In this document: one piece after another, positions 9,935 through 18,894 of the stretch
Layout of the letters: every line of letters begins with the position of its first letter
Position numbering within the stretch: the first letter of the stretch is position 1
Assembly (NCBI GenBank): GCA_018398765.1
Contig: JAHBMJ010003922.1
Span: 5,001-31,450, forward strand
Source: Chromera velia
Lineage: Eukaryota > Sar > Chromeraceae
Direction of reading: 5' to 3'
DNA length: 26,450 nt
Notes under the pieces: model-generated
Database searches by the model: none
Told to the model about the DNA's origin: nothing
Seen by the model: only the letters and a program-made list of their open reading frames with translations
Made by a program: the position numbers and the translations under genes

Positions 9935-12535
9935 TTATGGTGAAGGCAGGATTGAGCGTCCGATAAACCTGTTCCCTTTCTGCAAGTTCTCTCGCGACCA
10001 CATCGGTTGCAAATTCGAGAAATGCAGACGCGCAATTTGAGTTTTTGTGTCTGGTTTTTCCCCGTCTGGCCCTGGGTACATGATGGGAGTGATGTGGTCA
10101 ACGTGCCAGTGAGTCCCGTAGTTCTCCCACGACATTCCGGGGTTGTCGTGGAAGTTGTTTTTTTCTAAATGGGACTTCAAGTGATCAATCGAGCATCCCA
10201 GATACTCGTGGGAACGCTTCCGTGGAGGACTAGGGTTGCCTTGTCTAAAGGTGACGGCACACCTTTGCGCCCATCTCCGGGCCGATTTTGTCAAGCGAAA
10301 GAGGTAGTCCTCTTTGTACCTTTCTCGTTGTCGTCGTTTTTTTTCTGCAAAGGCTGGGTTGTCCTTCTGGCATTCGGGGCATTCGGTTCTTCTGCGATGG
10401 TGTTCACAAATGCTCCCCCCTCCACACTCTTTGCATCTCGAACGTCTGCGATCGTGTTCGCAAATCTGGCTACCTTTACATTCCCGACAGTTATCTCGTC
10501 TGCGGCCGTGTTCACACATACTGCTTCCACCACATTCCTTACAGTAACTCTTCTGACGACCGTGTTTGCACAATGCACTTCCTCCGCACTCCTTACAGTG
10601 GTGTCGCTGACGGTCATGCTCACAGATTGCACTGCCACCACATTGTCTGCAGAACCGTCGTTCGCGGCCATGTTCACAGATTCCCTTCCCCCCGCACTCT
10701 TTGCACACATACTTTACTTTTCCGTGGGGGCAGCGAGCTTTCCGTCTTTCCGTTGGACAATCGGATGTAGATCGGAGAATATGGCGAGTTATGCGAACTG
10801 AGTTCACAGTGTCAGATATTTTGGCAAACGCAAGCGCATTGCCAAACCACTCAGTACCTTCTCTGAGAGTGGGCGACTCGCCGACAACACCATCAGGACC
10901 AGAACCTGTCGTCTGCAGCACTTGCTCAGATAAACAGGGCCGCCAGGCAGTCCGAATACCCTCCTGCAAAGTACCAGATGAGGGTTTGCGGGACTCTTCG
11001 CAGAAAGAGCCCACACACCCCTCTTCTGCGCCATGCGGCTGTTGAACGGCCTGTCCTTCCCGCCGGGCGGTTCTCTTTGAAACCGCAAAATCCGCACCCA
11101 CAGCCACATAACAGAAGAATCTGTGTCGAGAAGGGACAACAGGATCTGAAGTGTCGTGAGAGGGGGCACCCTGAAAGCTGAAAACCCCCCCTCGGAGCGG
11201 CAATGGACTTGTGAGACGCACAGTCTGTAAGTGATAGGTTGCGGCCACTTTGGGACGAAGGGCCGCAGTTCGGGCACCATCACCTGGAGTGCACTTCTGT
11301 GCGGAAGTGCATGTTTGGAACCTGACATGAGAACGGAATGGTCTGCCAATAAACCTGTTCCCTTTCTGCAAGTTCTCTCGCGACCACATCGGTTGCAAAT
11401 TCGAGAAATGCAGACGCGCAATTTGAGTTTTTGCGTCTGGTTTTTCCCCGTCTGGCCCTGGGTACATGATGGGAGTGATGTGGTCAACGTGCCAGTGAGT
11501 CCCGTAGTTCTCCCACGACATTCCGGGGTTGTCGTGGAAGTTGTTTTTTTCTAAATGGGACTTCAAGTGATCAATCGAGCATCCCAGATACTCGTGGGAA
11601 CACTTCCGTGGAGGTGGGGACTTTCCACCGCGGAACGCAGAAAGGCACCTGTACACGGATGCCTGGATAATTTTCATCAAGCGATACGAGCAGTCCTCTC
11701 TGTACCTTTTTCTGGCTCTTTCAACCGCCCGCTGCTTTCTCTGTGCAAAGACAGGATTATCCTTCTGGCATTCGGGGCAATGTGAACGAAGACGGTCGTG
11801 TTCACAAATTTCGCTCCCTTTGCAATCGCGACACTGAGAGCGCCGGCGACCGTGTTCGCAGATTCCTGCCCCATGACACTCCGCACATCTGTACTTGTCC
11901 CGACCATACGCACAAATTCTCGTCCCTCCACACTCTTTACAGTAGTATTTGTTGCGCCCGTGTTCGCAGAAGACCCCACCCCCACACTCCCTACAAAAGT
12001 ATCGTTGGCGCCCATGCTCACAAATTCCTTTTCCCCCGCACTCCTTGCAATGGTACCTTCTCCTCCCATGGGGACAGTTTGCATTTGCTCGTTTTTCATG
12101 GGCAAGTGAGAGATAGTGCGAAAGGGTCGAATTGCTGTCAGCAGAACTTCTCTCTGCTGTAACGCGTCTCGCTGTGGAGCACGCCCTTTCCTTCAATTTT
12201 GCAACTTCTTTTCCGCGAATAATAACGAGAGCTGTATAGGGTGCACTGAATTTTATTGAGCGCATAGAAACTCCATCGGCGCCATCAAGACTCGTATGGC
12301 TCAATTTTGTAGCTTTGTTTGAAAAGAAACGGTAACCATCAGAAGTCACTGTGGCAGACCAGGTGTACTGTGTCCAGAAGCGCAAAACCGCGCCCGCCCC
12401 ATTAGACGTGCGCGAGGAAGACACGCGTTGATTTGGGGCAACCCAGATAGGCCGCTTTGTTGCTGCCCCTGCAGAGCCTGTGAGCGTCACGGAGGGTCGA
12501 GCAGCCTGGCGCAACACCTCGAGTGCACGTTTCAT
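9935..12535 (-). CDS. Doubled zinc-repeat / HNH nuclease protein, 866 aa
   Basis: An intronless frame from ATG (12535) to TAA (9935). Residues 1-40 are basic and lack acids apart from E6, resembling a mitochondrial or plastid presequence. Residues 154-261 hold six 18-residue units of form C-x-H-G-R-x-R-x2-C-K-E-C-x-G. A basic linker follows, then an HNH domain (about 311-400) with HWHVDHITPI at 347-356 and NLQPMWSRENLQKGN at 379-393. After a linker of about 200 residues with no recognisable domain, the pattern repeats: seven units at 602-727 and a second HNH domain (HWHVDH at 809-814). Cys, His, Cys, Cys spacing suggests one zinc per unit; HNH domains of this NLQPMW type cut DNA and are common in giant viruses, phages and mobile genes. 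A DNA-targeting nuclease is the likely role, but the biological job is unknown. The middle linker is poorly protein-like and is also open in a second frame, so the locus may be two adjacent genes fused by read-through of former intergenic DNA. Stop TAA. Confidence 0.8.
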   Translation of the reverse strand: MKRALEVLRQAARPSVTLTGSAGAATKRPIWVAPNQRVSSSRTSNGAGAVLRFWTQYTWSATVTSDGYRFFSNKATKLSHTSLDGADGVSMRSIKFSAPYTALVIIRGKEVAKLKERACSTARRVTAERSSADSNSTLSHYLSLAHEKRANANCPHGRRRYHCKECGGKGICEHGRQRYFCRECGGGVFCEHGRNKYYCKECGGTRICAYGRDKYRCAECHGAGICEHGRRRSQCRDCKGSEICEHDRLRSHCPECQKDNPVFAQRKQRAVERARKRYREDCSYRLMKIIQASVYRCLSAFRGGKSPPPRKCSHEYLGCSIDHLKSHLEKNNFHDNPGMSWENYGTHWHVDHITPIMYPGPDGEKPDAKTQIARLHFSNLQPMWSRENLQKGNRFIGRPFRSHVRFQTCTSAQKCTPGDGARTAALRPKVAATYHLQTVRLTSPLPLRGGVFSFQGAPSHDTSDPVVPSRHRFFCYVAVGADFAVSKRTARREGQAVQQPHGAEEGCVGSFCEESRKPSSGTLQEGIRTAWRPCLSEQVLQTTGSGPDGVVGESPTLREGTEWFGNALAFAKISDTVNSVRITRHILRSTSDCPTERRKARCPHGKVKYVCKECGGKGICEHGRERRFCRQCGGSAICEHDRQRHHCKECGGSALCKHGRQKSYCKECGGSSMCEHGRRRDNCRECKGSQICEHDRRRSRCKECGGGSICEHHRRRTECPECQKDNPAFAEKKRRQRERYKEDYLFRLTKSARRWAQRCAVTFRQGNPSPPRKRSHEYLGCSIDHLKSHLEKNNFHDNPGMSWENYGTHWHVDHITPIMYPGPDGEKPDTKTQIARLHFSNLQPMWSRENLQKGNRFIGRSILPSP
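9963..10228 (-). repeat. HNH block, copy 2 of a 266-bp duplicated segment
   Basis: Aligns without gaps to 11349-11614 (offset 1386) with two differences, at 10048 and 10216. It encodes the second HNH domain. Similarity drops sharply just beyond both ends. Confidence 0.95.
10355..10732 (-). other. Zinc-repeat array 2 (7 units of 54 bp)
   Basis: Encodes seven 18-residue units starting with CPHGKVKYVCKEC and ending in CPECQKDNP. One unit more than array 1, and clearly diverged from it at both DNA and protein level. All seven units keep the Cys-x-His-x6-Cys-x2-Cys ligand pattern. Confidence 0.85.
11349..11614 (-). repeat. HNH block, copy 1 of a 266-bp duplicated segment
   Basis: Partner of 9963-10228, encoding the first HNH domain. 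The two base differences change Ala to Thr (PDAKTQ/PDTKTQ) and Cys to Arg (KCSHEY/KRSHEY), so no synonymous difference is present in the block. Confidence 0.95.
11753..12076 (-). other. Zinc-repeat array 1 (6 units of 54 bp)
   Basis: Encodes six consecutive 18-residue units starting with CPHGRRRYHCKEC. Cys1, His3, Cys10 and Cys13 are constant, except that unit 4 has Tyr in place of His (CAYG). The last unit ends in CPECQKDNP, which serves as the boundary to the linker in both halves of the protein. Confidence 0.85.
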
Positions 12536-13185
12536 TCTAAAATTACTTCGTCCAATATATATGTGATGCTCTTCTCAGGTTGTTTGCTTGAGGTACGAAG
12601 ATGTCAAACTCAGAGTTGGGGATTAGTGGTGAAGGAAACTATGTATACGTCACGAGAGAGAGAAGGTGTCGCACTTTTTAGTATATATGTATTGTAGCTC
12701 TATGTATACGTATATATATGTATATAGCTATATTGCTGCATGCATGCATGCTATATGCATGCTTCATGATCGCGAGAGAGCATGCATGCATGCATGCATC
12801 TTCTCTCTTTTTTTTTTTTTTTTTGAAAAACATTTGCCGTGGCCCCCGGCCATGGTATCTGTTAAGGCCCTTAGCCGCACCTATGGAAAAAAAAAAGTCG
12901 AATTACCAATAAATCGGGTTACATTTGCCTTTCGGGACCCGCGCTTTCCGGCAACTCTACAGCGCGTGCATGGCGAACATGCACCTTTTGAACCTTGATG
13001 TATCAGTACATATATACATATGCAAAAACACACATAGAGGCGAATTGTACATAGATTCGATCATCTGTGTAGTTTTCAAGGAAGGCGATAGAGCACACCG
13101 TCTAAGTGAAGCTGTTCTAAACTGCTCCGTTGTTTAACTATACTACTAAGCTCACTGGTAAGTTAAAACATGCCGCTTTACAGAG
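12536..13185. other. 5' flank of the HNH gene; low-complexity spacer
   Basis: Holds TATATATG-type alternating runs (12555-12730), self-complementary ATGCATGC runs (12738-12800), a T17 tract near 12810-12828 and an A10 tract near 12886. No convincing gene. The promoter of the minus-strand HNH gene must lie here, but no element can be named. Confidence 0.5.
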
Positions 13186-13400
13186 TCAGGAGTAAGCCGC
13201 ACCACGACTGAGTGCGCTTGACAAAGAGGAAAAACGGTTAATTTGATCTGCAGGAACCTCTTTTTGCCCGTCTTCTTTCTCTCTACTTAGCCCCTCTTGC
13301 CGTTCTTCGATCAGCACCTGGTTTCTCGACTTCCTTCTACCTCCACTTACGGATTTGGGACGCAAAATACTGTCTATATATAGTGTGTATCGCTGTAGTA
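13186..13400 (-). other. Short protein-like minus-strand segment, unidentified
   Basis: A frame ending with a stop at 13186 encodes a charged stretch (includes SGGRRKSRNQVLIEERQEG) unlike the adjoining repeat translation. It could be a terminal exon or gene remnant; no upstream exon or family could be recognised, and the upstream part of the same frame lies in the minisatellite. Confidence 0.2.
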
Positions 13401-13469
13401 TTTGCTTTGAAATATTGTAGAGAGGCTTATCATGTATGGGTCCAGTGCTTGGTGAGTACAAGAGGGAGA

Positions 13470-15060
13470 GATGTGAACAGAAGCCGTTTGGGCCTGTGGA
13501 TAAAGCTAGGTAAGCAAGTGTGTGAACAGAAGCCGTTTGGGCGTGTGGGTGAATGTTTGGGCGTGCGGGTGCATGGAGAAAGAGAGGCATGGAAAGGAAA
13601 TATGTGCAGTAACAGAATCCACTTAGGCCTACAGCTGGATGAATAAAGAGAGATGGAGAAAATGAGCGTGTTTATGAGTATGTATGAGTTTGTGAACAGA
13701 AGCCGTTTGGGCGTGCGGGCGAGATAAGGAGAATGAGTCATACAACAGAAGCCGCTTGGGCCCATGGATGAATGAAGAGAGATCAATTGTATATCATTGA
13801 AGAAAAGCCGCTTGGGCCGCTGGTTAGGCCTGTGGATGAATGAAGAGAGATCAAGTGTGTGAACAAAAACATACAGAAGCCGCTTGGGCCTATGGATGAG
13901 TGAAAAGAGATAGGGAGAACGAGTATGTGAACAGAAGTCGTTTGGGCGTGTGGGTGAATGAAGGGAGACAAGGAGATACAGGGAGAGCGAGTATAAACAG
14001 AAGCCGCTTGGGCGTGTAGGTGAATGAAGGGAGACAAGGAGATACAAGGAGAGCGAGTGTGTGAACAGAAGCTGCTTGGGCGTGTGGATGAATGAAGGGA
14101 GTGTGTGAATAAAAGCCGGTTGGGCGTACGAGCGAAGAAAGAGAGACAAGGAGAATGAGTATGTGAACAGAAGCTAGGAACAGGAGCCGTTTGGGTCCGT
14201 GGATGAATGAAGAGGGATCAATTGTGTGTCATTAAACAAAAGCTGCTCGGGCCTATGGTTAGGCTTCGCTAGGCCTGTGGATGAATGAACAGATATCAAG
14301 TGCGTAAACAGAAGCCACTTGGGCCTGCTGATGAATTAAAAGAGACAGGGAGAGTAAGTGTGTGAACAGAAGCCGTTTGGACGTGTGAGTGAATGAAGAG
14401 AGACAAGGAGATACAAGGAGAGCGAATGTATGAACAGAAGCCACTTAGGCCTCATGCAGTGAATCAATGAAGAATAATGAAGAGAGACATGGAGAACAAG
14501 TATGTGAACAGAAGCCGTTTGGGGTATCACGACGGTGTAGGTACATAAACACAGACAAGGCCGCTTGAGAAATAAACCGCAGTAAAAGTGATCAATGAGC
14601 AGTGTTCCTAGATTCAGAACAGATGGGACGAACCGGAACCTTTTGACAGACTAGGCCAGATCCGCCCCTCATATATGGGGACGCGGCATGCATAACAAAA
14701 ACCTAAATCATCACAGACAGGGAAAGCAAGTGTGTGAACCGGTGTGAACAAGCTAGGTGAACAGGAGCTGGTTGGGCGTGTGGGTGAATAAAAAGAGATA
14801 AGGACTCACACAAGCATGTTAGCAGAAGATATTTATATGGGCGTGTGAGTACCTAAATGAATAGAGACAGCCTGTTACTGAGAGAGAATGAAACTCAGTG
14901 TGTAAACAAAACTTTAAGCTGCTAGGGCCTGAAATAGAAATAAACGAAGAGAAACAGAGAGAGCAAGTATGTGAACAAAAGCTGTTCGGGCGTGTGGATG
15001 TGAGAGTGTTAATGAAAGCCATTAACTTTGCGCATGTGGGTGAGTGATCGAAGAGAGACA
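13470..15060. repeat. Degenerate minisatellite, about 20 units
   Basis: The core AACAGAAGCCGYTTGGGC recurs about 20 times at irregular 40-70 bp spacing. It is usually followed by GTGTGGRTGAATGAAGRGAGA, and in some units by ACAAGGAGATACAAGGAGAGC. Good copies lie near 13478, 13528, 13697, 13745, 13930, 13996 and 14362; copies decay after about 14560. The array is interrupted at about 14583-14712 by a dispersed repeat. Long frames on the minus strand here (for example 13430-14149) are translations of the repeat. Confidence 0.9.
14651..14704 (-). repeat. Dispersed inverted repeat, copy in the minisatellite
   Basis: The reverse complement of 16889-16942 matches this segment at 49 of 54 bases; weaker similarity extends outward to about 14583 on the side facing 17005. 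It contains CCTCATATATGGGG. Confidence 0.85.
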
Positions 15061-15180
15061 GGGAAAATGAGGGAGTAAGTGAGTGAGCAAGTGAGACAGT
15101 AAGTGAGTGAATTAGTGAGGAAAGCAAGAATAACTCAGTGAGTCAGTGACTAAGTGTGTTGGTGAGTGAGTAAGTGAGCA
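15061..15180. repeat. GTGA-rich degenerate tetranucleotide array
   Basis: Runs of AGTGAGTGAGCAAGTGAG and variants continue directly from the decayed minisatellite. The reverse-complement motif TCAC dominates the array at 25186-25665. Confidence 0.7.
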
Positions 15181-15700
15181 CAACCAACTACAGCAACTAA
15201 TACAGCAAGCATAGCAAGCGTATAGTTTAGAACTTGTATAACGTTGTGTTCAAACATTTTATAGACTAGCTGACAGTCTCAGTCACAGGTAGATGATTTA
15301 AAAGAGCAAGTTGATAATAGAAGGCGTATAATGGCGTATATAATGTTTGGCTACTATATATGCTACTATGCTACTACTAGAATGGCCAAAATATAAATGA
15401 AAGTAAATGAAAGAAACATTATAGCATATGTGTCTGTATATAAAAGACTTATATATTAACTCCGTAAATAAAAAATAAAAATGTAAGTAGATTTAAGCGG
15501 GGAGCACTGTGATTTTTTTTTTTAATAAGCAAAAATGAGTTGTTAAAGATTTATCAATAATGTATTGCTGCGGTTACAGTTTTATTTTCTCTTTCACGTT
15601 TATTCACGTTAACACCATGTGTTAGCGAAGTCCTTGTACGTCATTAATTTTCTTATCAGCAAATGTATCTAATAGCAGAGCTCTTCTTATTTCTTCTTCT
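15181..15700. other. AT-rich island, no gene seen
   Basis: Predominantly A/T sequence with repeated TATATAATG/ACTACTATA words and an internal T10 tract. There are no open frames of note. It resembles the island at 9360-9900 in composition. Confidence 0.6.
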
Positions 15701-15987
15701 CAACCGTTTTGAAGCCCGTCCAGCCGTCTCTGGCCCTCTACGGCATTTACAGATACCGCGGCTATGCTTTTGCGCAGTCAACAACCGTGATTGAGGGTTT
15801 TGTCATGCACTATATATTAATATGGGAAGGGGAACCTGTTGCATGCATATACCACAATCGATCATGGACGCACCTCTCAGTGCTTTCACCCTATCTCACC
15901 CCTGGGGGCCACGGTATGTCTCGTAGGGACATTACAATGAATTGTATATATCGCCTTGCCAGGCGTATATATACGGGTCTGGTATAC
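15701..15987. other. Spacer with a third partial copy of the dispersed repeat
   Basis: The words GTGATTGAGGGTTTTGTCATGCA near 15788 resemble GTGATCGAGGTTTTTGTTATACATGC near 16880, suggesting a further degraded copy of the same dispersed element. The 105-codon + strand frame starting at 15709 has no recognisable features. Confidence 0.4.
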
Positions 15988-16379
15988 ATACGGGATACAC
16001 CCAACAGGGGGTCGGCCATAATTTGATTGCATGTTGGGCATGTCTTGCCTGCAATGCATGCATGGGCAAATGGCGGAGGCCACGGCAACGTACGCAAAAT
16101 ATGCTTTTCGGGACCGTATATGAACATATATGTAATTAACTCCGTGCGAGTTATACTGGAGGGGCACGTATCATGAAGAACGAAGTATATAATATTATAA
16201 TGCGATCGCGGCTCCGTGTGAGTTGCTTGAGGAGTATATTTTAGAATTTGCGTAACACCGACCATGACGGAGACAGAACCGAATCCCTCCCCCAAAAATG
16301 AAAAAATGCGTTATGCGGATGCGTACGATCTCAGGGCCTCTCGGCTAATCTCAGCAGAGCTGAGCTGTCCCCCGAGGCA
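15988..16379. repeat. 392-bp tandem duplication, copy 1
   Basis: Starts ATACGGGATACACCCAAC and ends GAGCTGTCCCCCGAGGCA. It is followed immediately by copy 2 with the same landmarks in order: GGGATACACCCAAC, TCAGCCATAATTTGATTG, GCAAAATATGCTTTTCGG, AAAAATGAAAAAATGC and CTCAGGGCCTCTCGG. Confidence 0.85.
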
Positions 16380-16797
16380 ATACGGGATACACCCAACCAG
16401 TTCCCTCGGGGGGCTATTTAGCGGGTCAGCCATAATTTGATTGATGCAAAGCATCAGGGATCGACCTGGGTATGTCTTACCTATGCAAAGTGGCGGGGGC
16501 CACAGCAACATGCGCAAAATATGCTTTTCGGAACCATGCACATGCAACTCTATGCGAGTTACTTGAGGGGCATATATTATGAGGAGCGAAGTATAATTAT
16601 AATATGATCACTGCTCCATGCGACTTGCTTGAGGGACACATTTTGGAATTTGGGTGACACCGTGACGGATATATAGAGACAAAACCGAACCCCCCCCCCT
16701 AAAAATGAAAAAATGCATTATGCCGATATATGCAGATCCGTGCGATCTTAGGGCCTCTCGGTTGATTTCAGCAGAGCTGAGCTGCCCCCTGAGGCGA
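16380..16797. repeat. 392-bp tandem duplication, copy 2
   Basis: A diverged direct copy of 15988-16379 with small insertions and deletions. It ends GAGCTGCCCCCTGAGGCGATAGG. A short look-alike of the terminal word occurs again near 18772 (GAGCTGCTCCCGAGGCAATA), hinting that this is the end of a dispersed element. Confidence 0.85.
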
Positions 16798-16888
16798 TAG
16801 GTTTGGTTCGTATTTCTATTAATCCTAGTTGCTCCACATATGCACCACGCATGGTCCCTATATGCCTGCTCCTAGAACTTGTGATCGA

Positions 16889-16942
16889 GGTTTTTGTTAT
16901 ACATGCCACGTCCCCATATATGAGGAGCGGATCAAGCCTAGT
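16889..16942 (+). repeat. Dispersed inverted repeat, plus-orientation copy
   Basis: Matches the reverse complement of 14651-14704 at 49 of 54 bases. It lies just downstream of the 392-bp tandem duplication, so both may belong to one composite element. Confidence 0.85.
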
Positions 16943-17610
16943 TTATCCAAAGGTTCCACTTTTTCCTGTTAGTCTCAATTCTAGGAGTAAGCTTATTGAT
17001 CACTTTCAATGCGTAGCTTATAACTTGTGGCTTCTGAATTAACAGCAAGATAGCTCTAGATAGCTCTTCGAACTGGTATAAAAATCCTCTCCTGCAAGAT
17101 GTGTTAAGTCCCTGCATGTCTGGGGCCTCGCACTTTTGATCAATCCCCGCCTTGTTGGGTATATTCGAGTGATCTATCGATTCGACGTGAAGGTGGGATC
17201 CAAAAATATATATTGGTCAAAACTGCCCCAACTGATCTCCCCTTCTCCTGTTTTTCCTTTCCTTGTCTATTCCTTAATTGTGTTAAATCAAATGTGGAAT
17301 ATCTTTAAGTACTTCTTTCTCTTCAACTCTTTTTTTTTTTCTTCTTCATGCAACGGTTCTCTTCAACTTTTTATTTTCTCAACAGATTGTACTCAACTTT
17401 TTTTGATTTCCTATCGTTTCCTTATTTTTTCCTTCCTTCAGTAGTTCTGCCCTCCCTCTTTCCTTCTTCTTTCTTTATTCCCCTCCGTTTCTTTAGTCGG
17501 CCAATCTAACATACACCAAGTACTCCCTCCCTAGCAATATTTTAGTAACTTTAAAACTGCGGGCCCCTACATATATATAGTACATGAAACTTTCTTATCA
17601 GTGTTGTTCT
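16943..17610. other. Pyrimidine-rich spacer, no gene seen
   Basis: T/C-rich sequence, most strongly between 17220 and 17500, with no credible reading frame or splice structure. It separates the tandem duplication from the long direct repeat that starts at 17611. Confidence 0.5.
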
Positions 17611-18457
17611 GAGCTCCTCCTACTCGTAGGTGAACAGACAGGAGTGGAAGCTGAAGGCTAGAGGTCTCTCTAGGTGAGAAGAGGTTGAGAGGCTAGAGCA
17701 GTCTTGTATACAGACGTATGTGTTCGTGTGTATGTATGTGTGTGTGTATGTATGTCTGTTGTCTATGTCTGTTGTCTGTGTTTATGTCTGTGTCTATGTC
17801 TGTGTGTGTGTGTATATGTGTGTGTGTGTATGTGTGTGTATGTATGTGTATGTGTATGTGTGTGTATATGTGTGTGTGTATGTGTACGTATATGTATGTC
17901 AATTCAGAAGGTTTAAGTTAAGAGTTGATCGATTCAATTGAATGAGAAGAAGAAGCGAGTTGATCGTTCCGATAAAAACTTGAGGATTCGCGAAAATCAT
18001 CTCAAATCAACATTTGCATGTGTATGTTCATACCAGTCCAATTACCGTATACATAATCAGCTCCAGCCAGTCTGCCATAGACATAATCGCCTTTAACGTG
18101 TTTATCATAAATATAATTGACTAATCAGCTCTTGAGTGTATCTACCGTAGACATAATCGGGTTCAGTGTGTCCTTCAGTCTTTATTATCATCCTCTTCAA
18201 TAAGCTTAATCCAACTTGCTTTATGATAATCTTACTGTCTTTTCTACCTTCACTTGCATTCTTATTTCATCCTGTGTTAACCTTTTCCTCTTTCTTTTAC
18301 TTTCTTTTAATTCTCTTAAGGTTTTGAATCATTCTGAATGAATCAATTTCTTTTCTTATTTTTTATTTTATTTTTATTTTATAGTACCAAATTCTTTTCT
18401 TCTTAACTCTTTAAAGCAACTACTTATAACGACTTTTAACTGCTAATTTCAACATAA
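17611..18457. repeat. Long direct repeat, copy A (847 bp)
   Basis: Begins GAGCTCCTCCTACTCGTAGG and ends CTAATTTCAACATAA. It aligns along its length to 22699-23562. Inside are a TG/TATG microsatellite (about 17716-17900), then about four short subunits ending GACATAATCG or similar (18040-18165), then a T/C-rich half. No terminal inverted repeats, target-site duplication or coding sequence was seen. Confidence 0.9.
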
Positions 18458-18894
18458 CATATCCCTCTTTCTCAAGACAGCATTCTACGGCCATCTAAAA
18501 GACTTCCCTTCATCTTACCGAAAAATACACAAAATTTTAATAGGTATATTTTCGGACCCGGAACCATGTGTCCGCCTGTCCGACCGGGTGCAAACTTTGG
18601 GTCACATTTTTCTTGAACCGACCGGGTTCAAGCAGTCGGCGTCTCCTTATCCCTTCTACTTGATTCTTCATTCTTCTTCTCCTTCCCCATAAACTCAATC
18701 AATATAAAACACATCCCTCCTTCTCACGTTCAATAGCAGAGCCTCATCACAGAAAGTTTTCAACACGCTGATGAGCTGCTCCCGAGGCAATACCTGTCTC
18801 TGTCCACTGCATGTAATCGGCTTCGTGTCTGTACGTTTGCACAACTTCGACGCTCTTTTGCACCATTCATGTTTTTATGGTAGAACTCCAACCT
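18458..18894. other. Spacer just inside the long direct repeat
   Basis: T/C-rich sequence with two GC-rich CCGACCGGGT words (18579 and 18618) and no credible gene. Confidence 0.4.

Noticed and set aside
10291..10801. Several long plus- and minus-strand frames over the zinc arrays
   Set aside because: They are shadows of the Cys/His repeat array; only the 12535-9935 frame gives the regular metal-ligand pattern.
13430..14149. 239-codon minus-strand frame rich in Ser, His and Leu
   Set aside because: It is a translation of the minisatellite; its repeated PNGFCSHT-like words follow the repeat unit.
13470..14560. CRISPR-like alternation of conserved cores and variable stretches
   Set aside because: The cores vary, spacing is irregular, the tails are repeats of each other, and the context is eukaryotic.
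17704..17941. Cys/Val-rich frames in three overlapping readings
   Set aside because: They are translations of the TG/TATG microsatellite, mirrored in the second repeat copy at 22793-23147.
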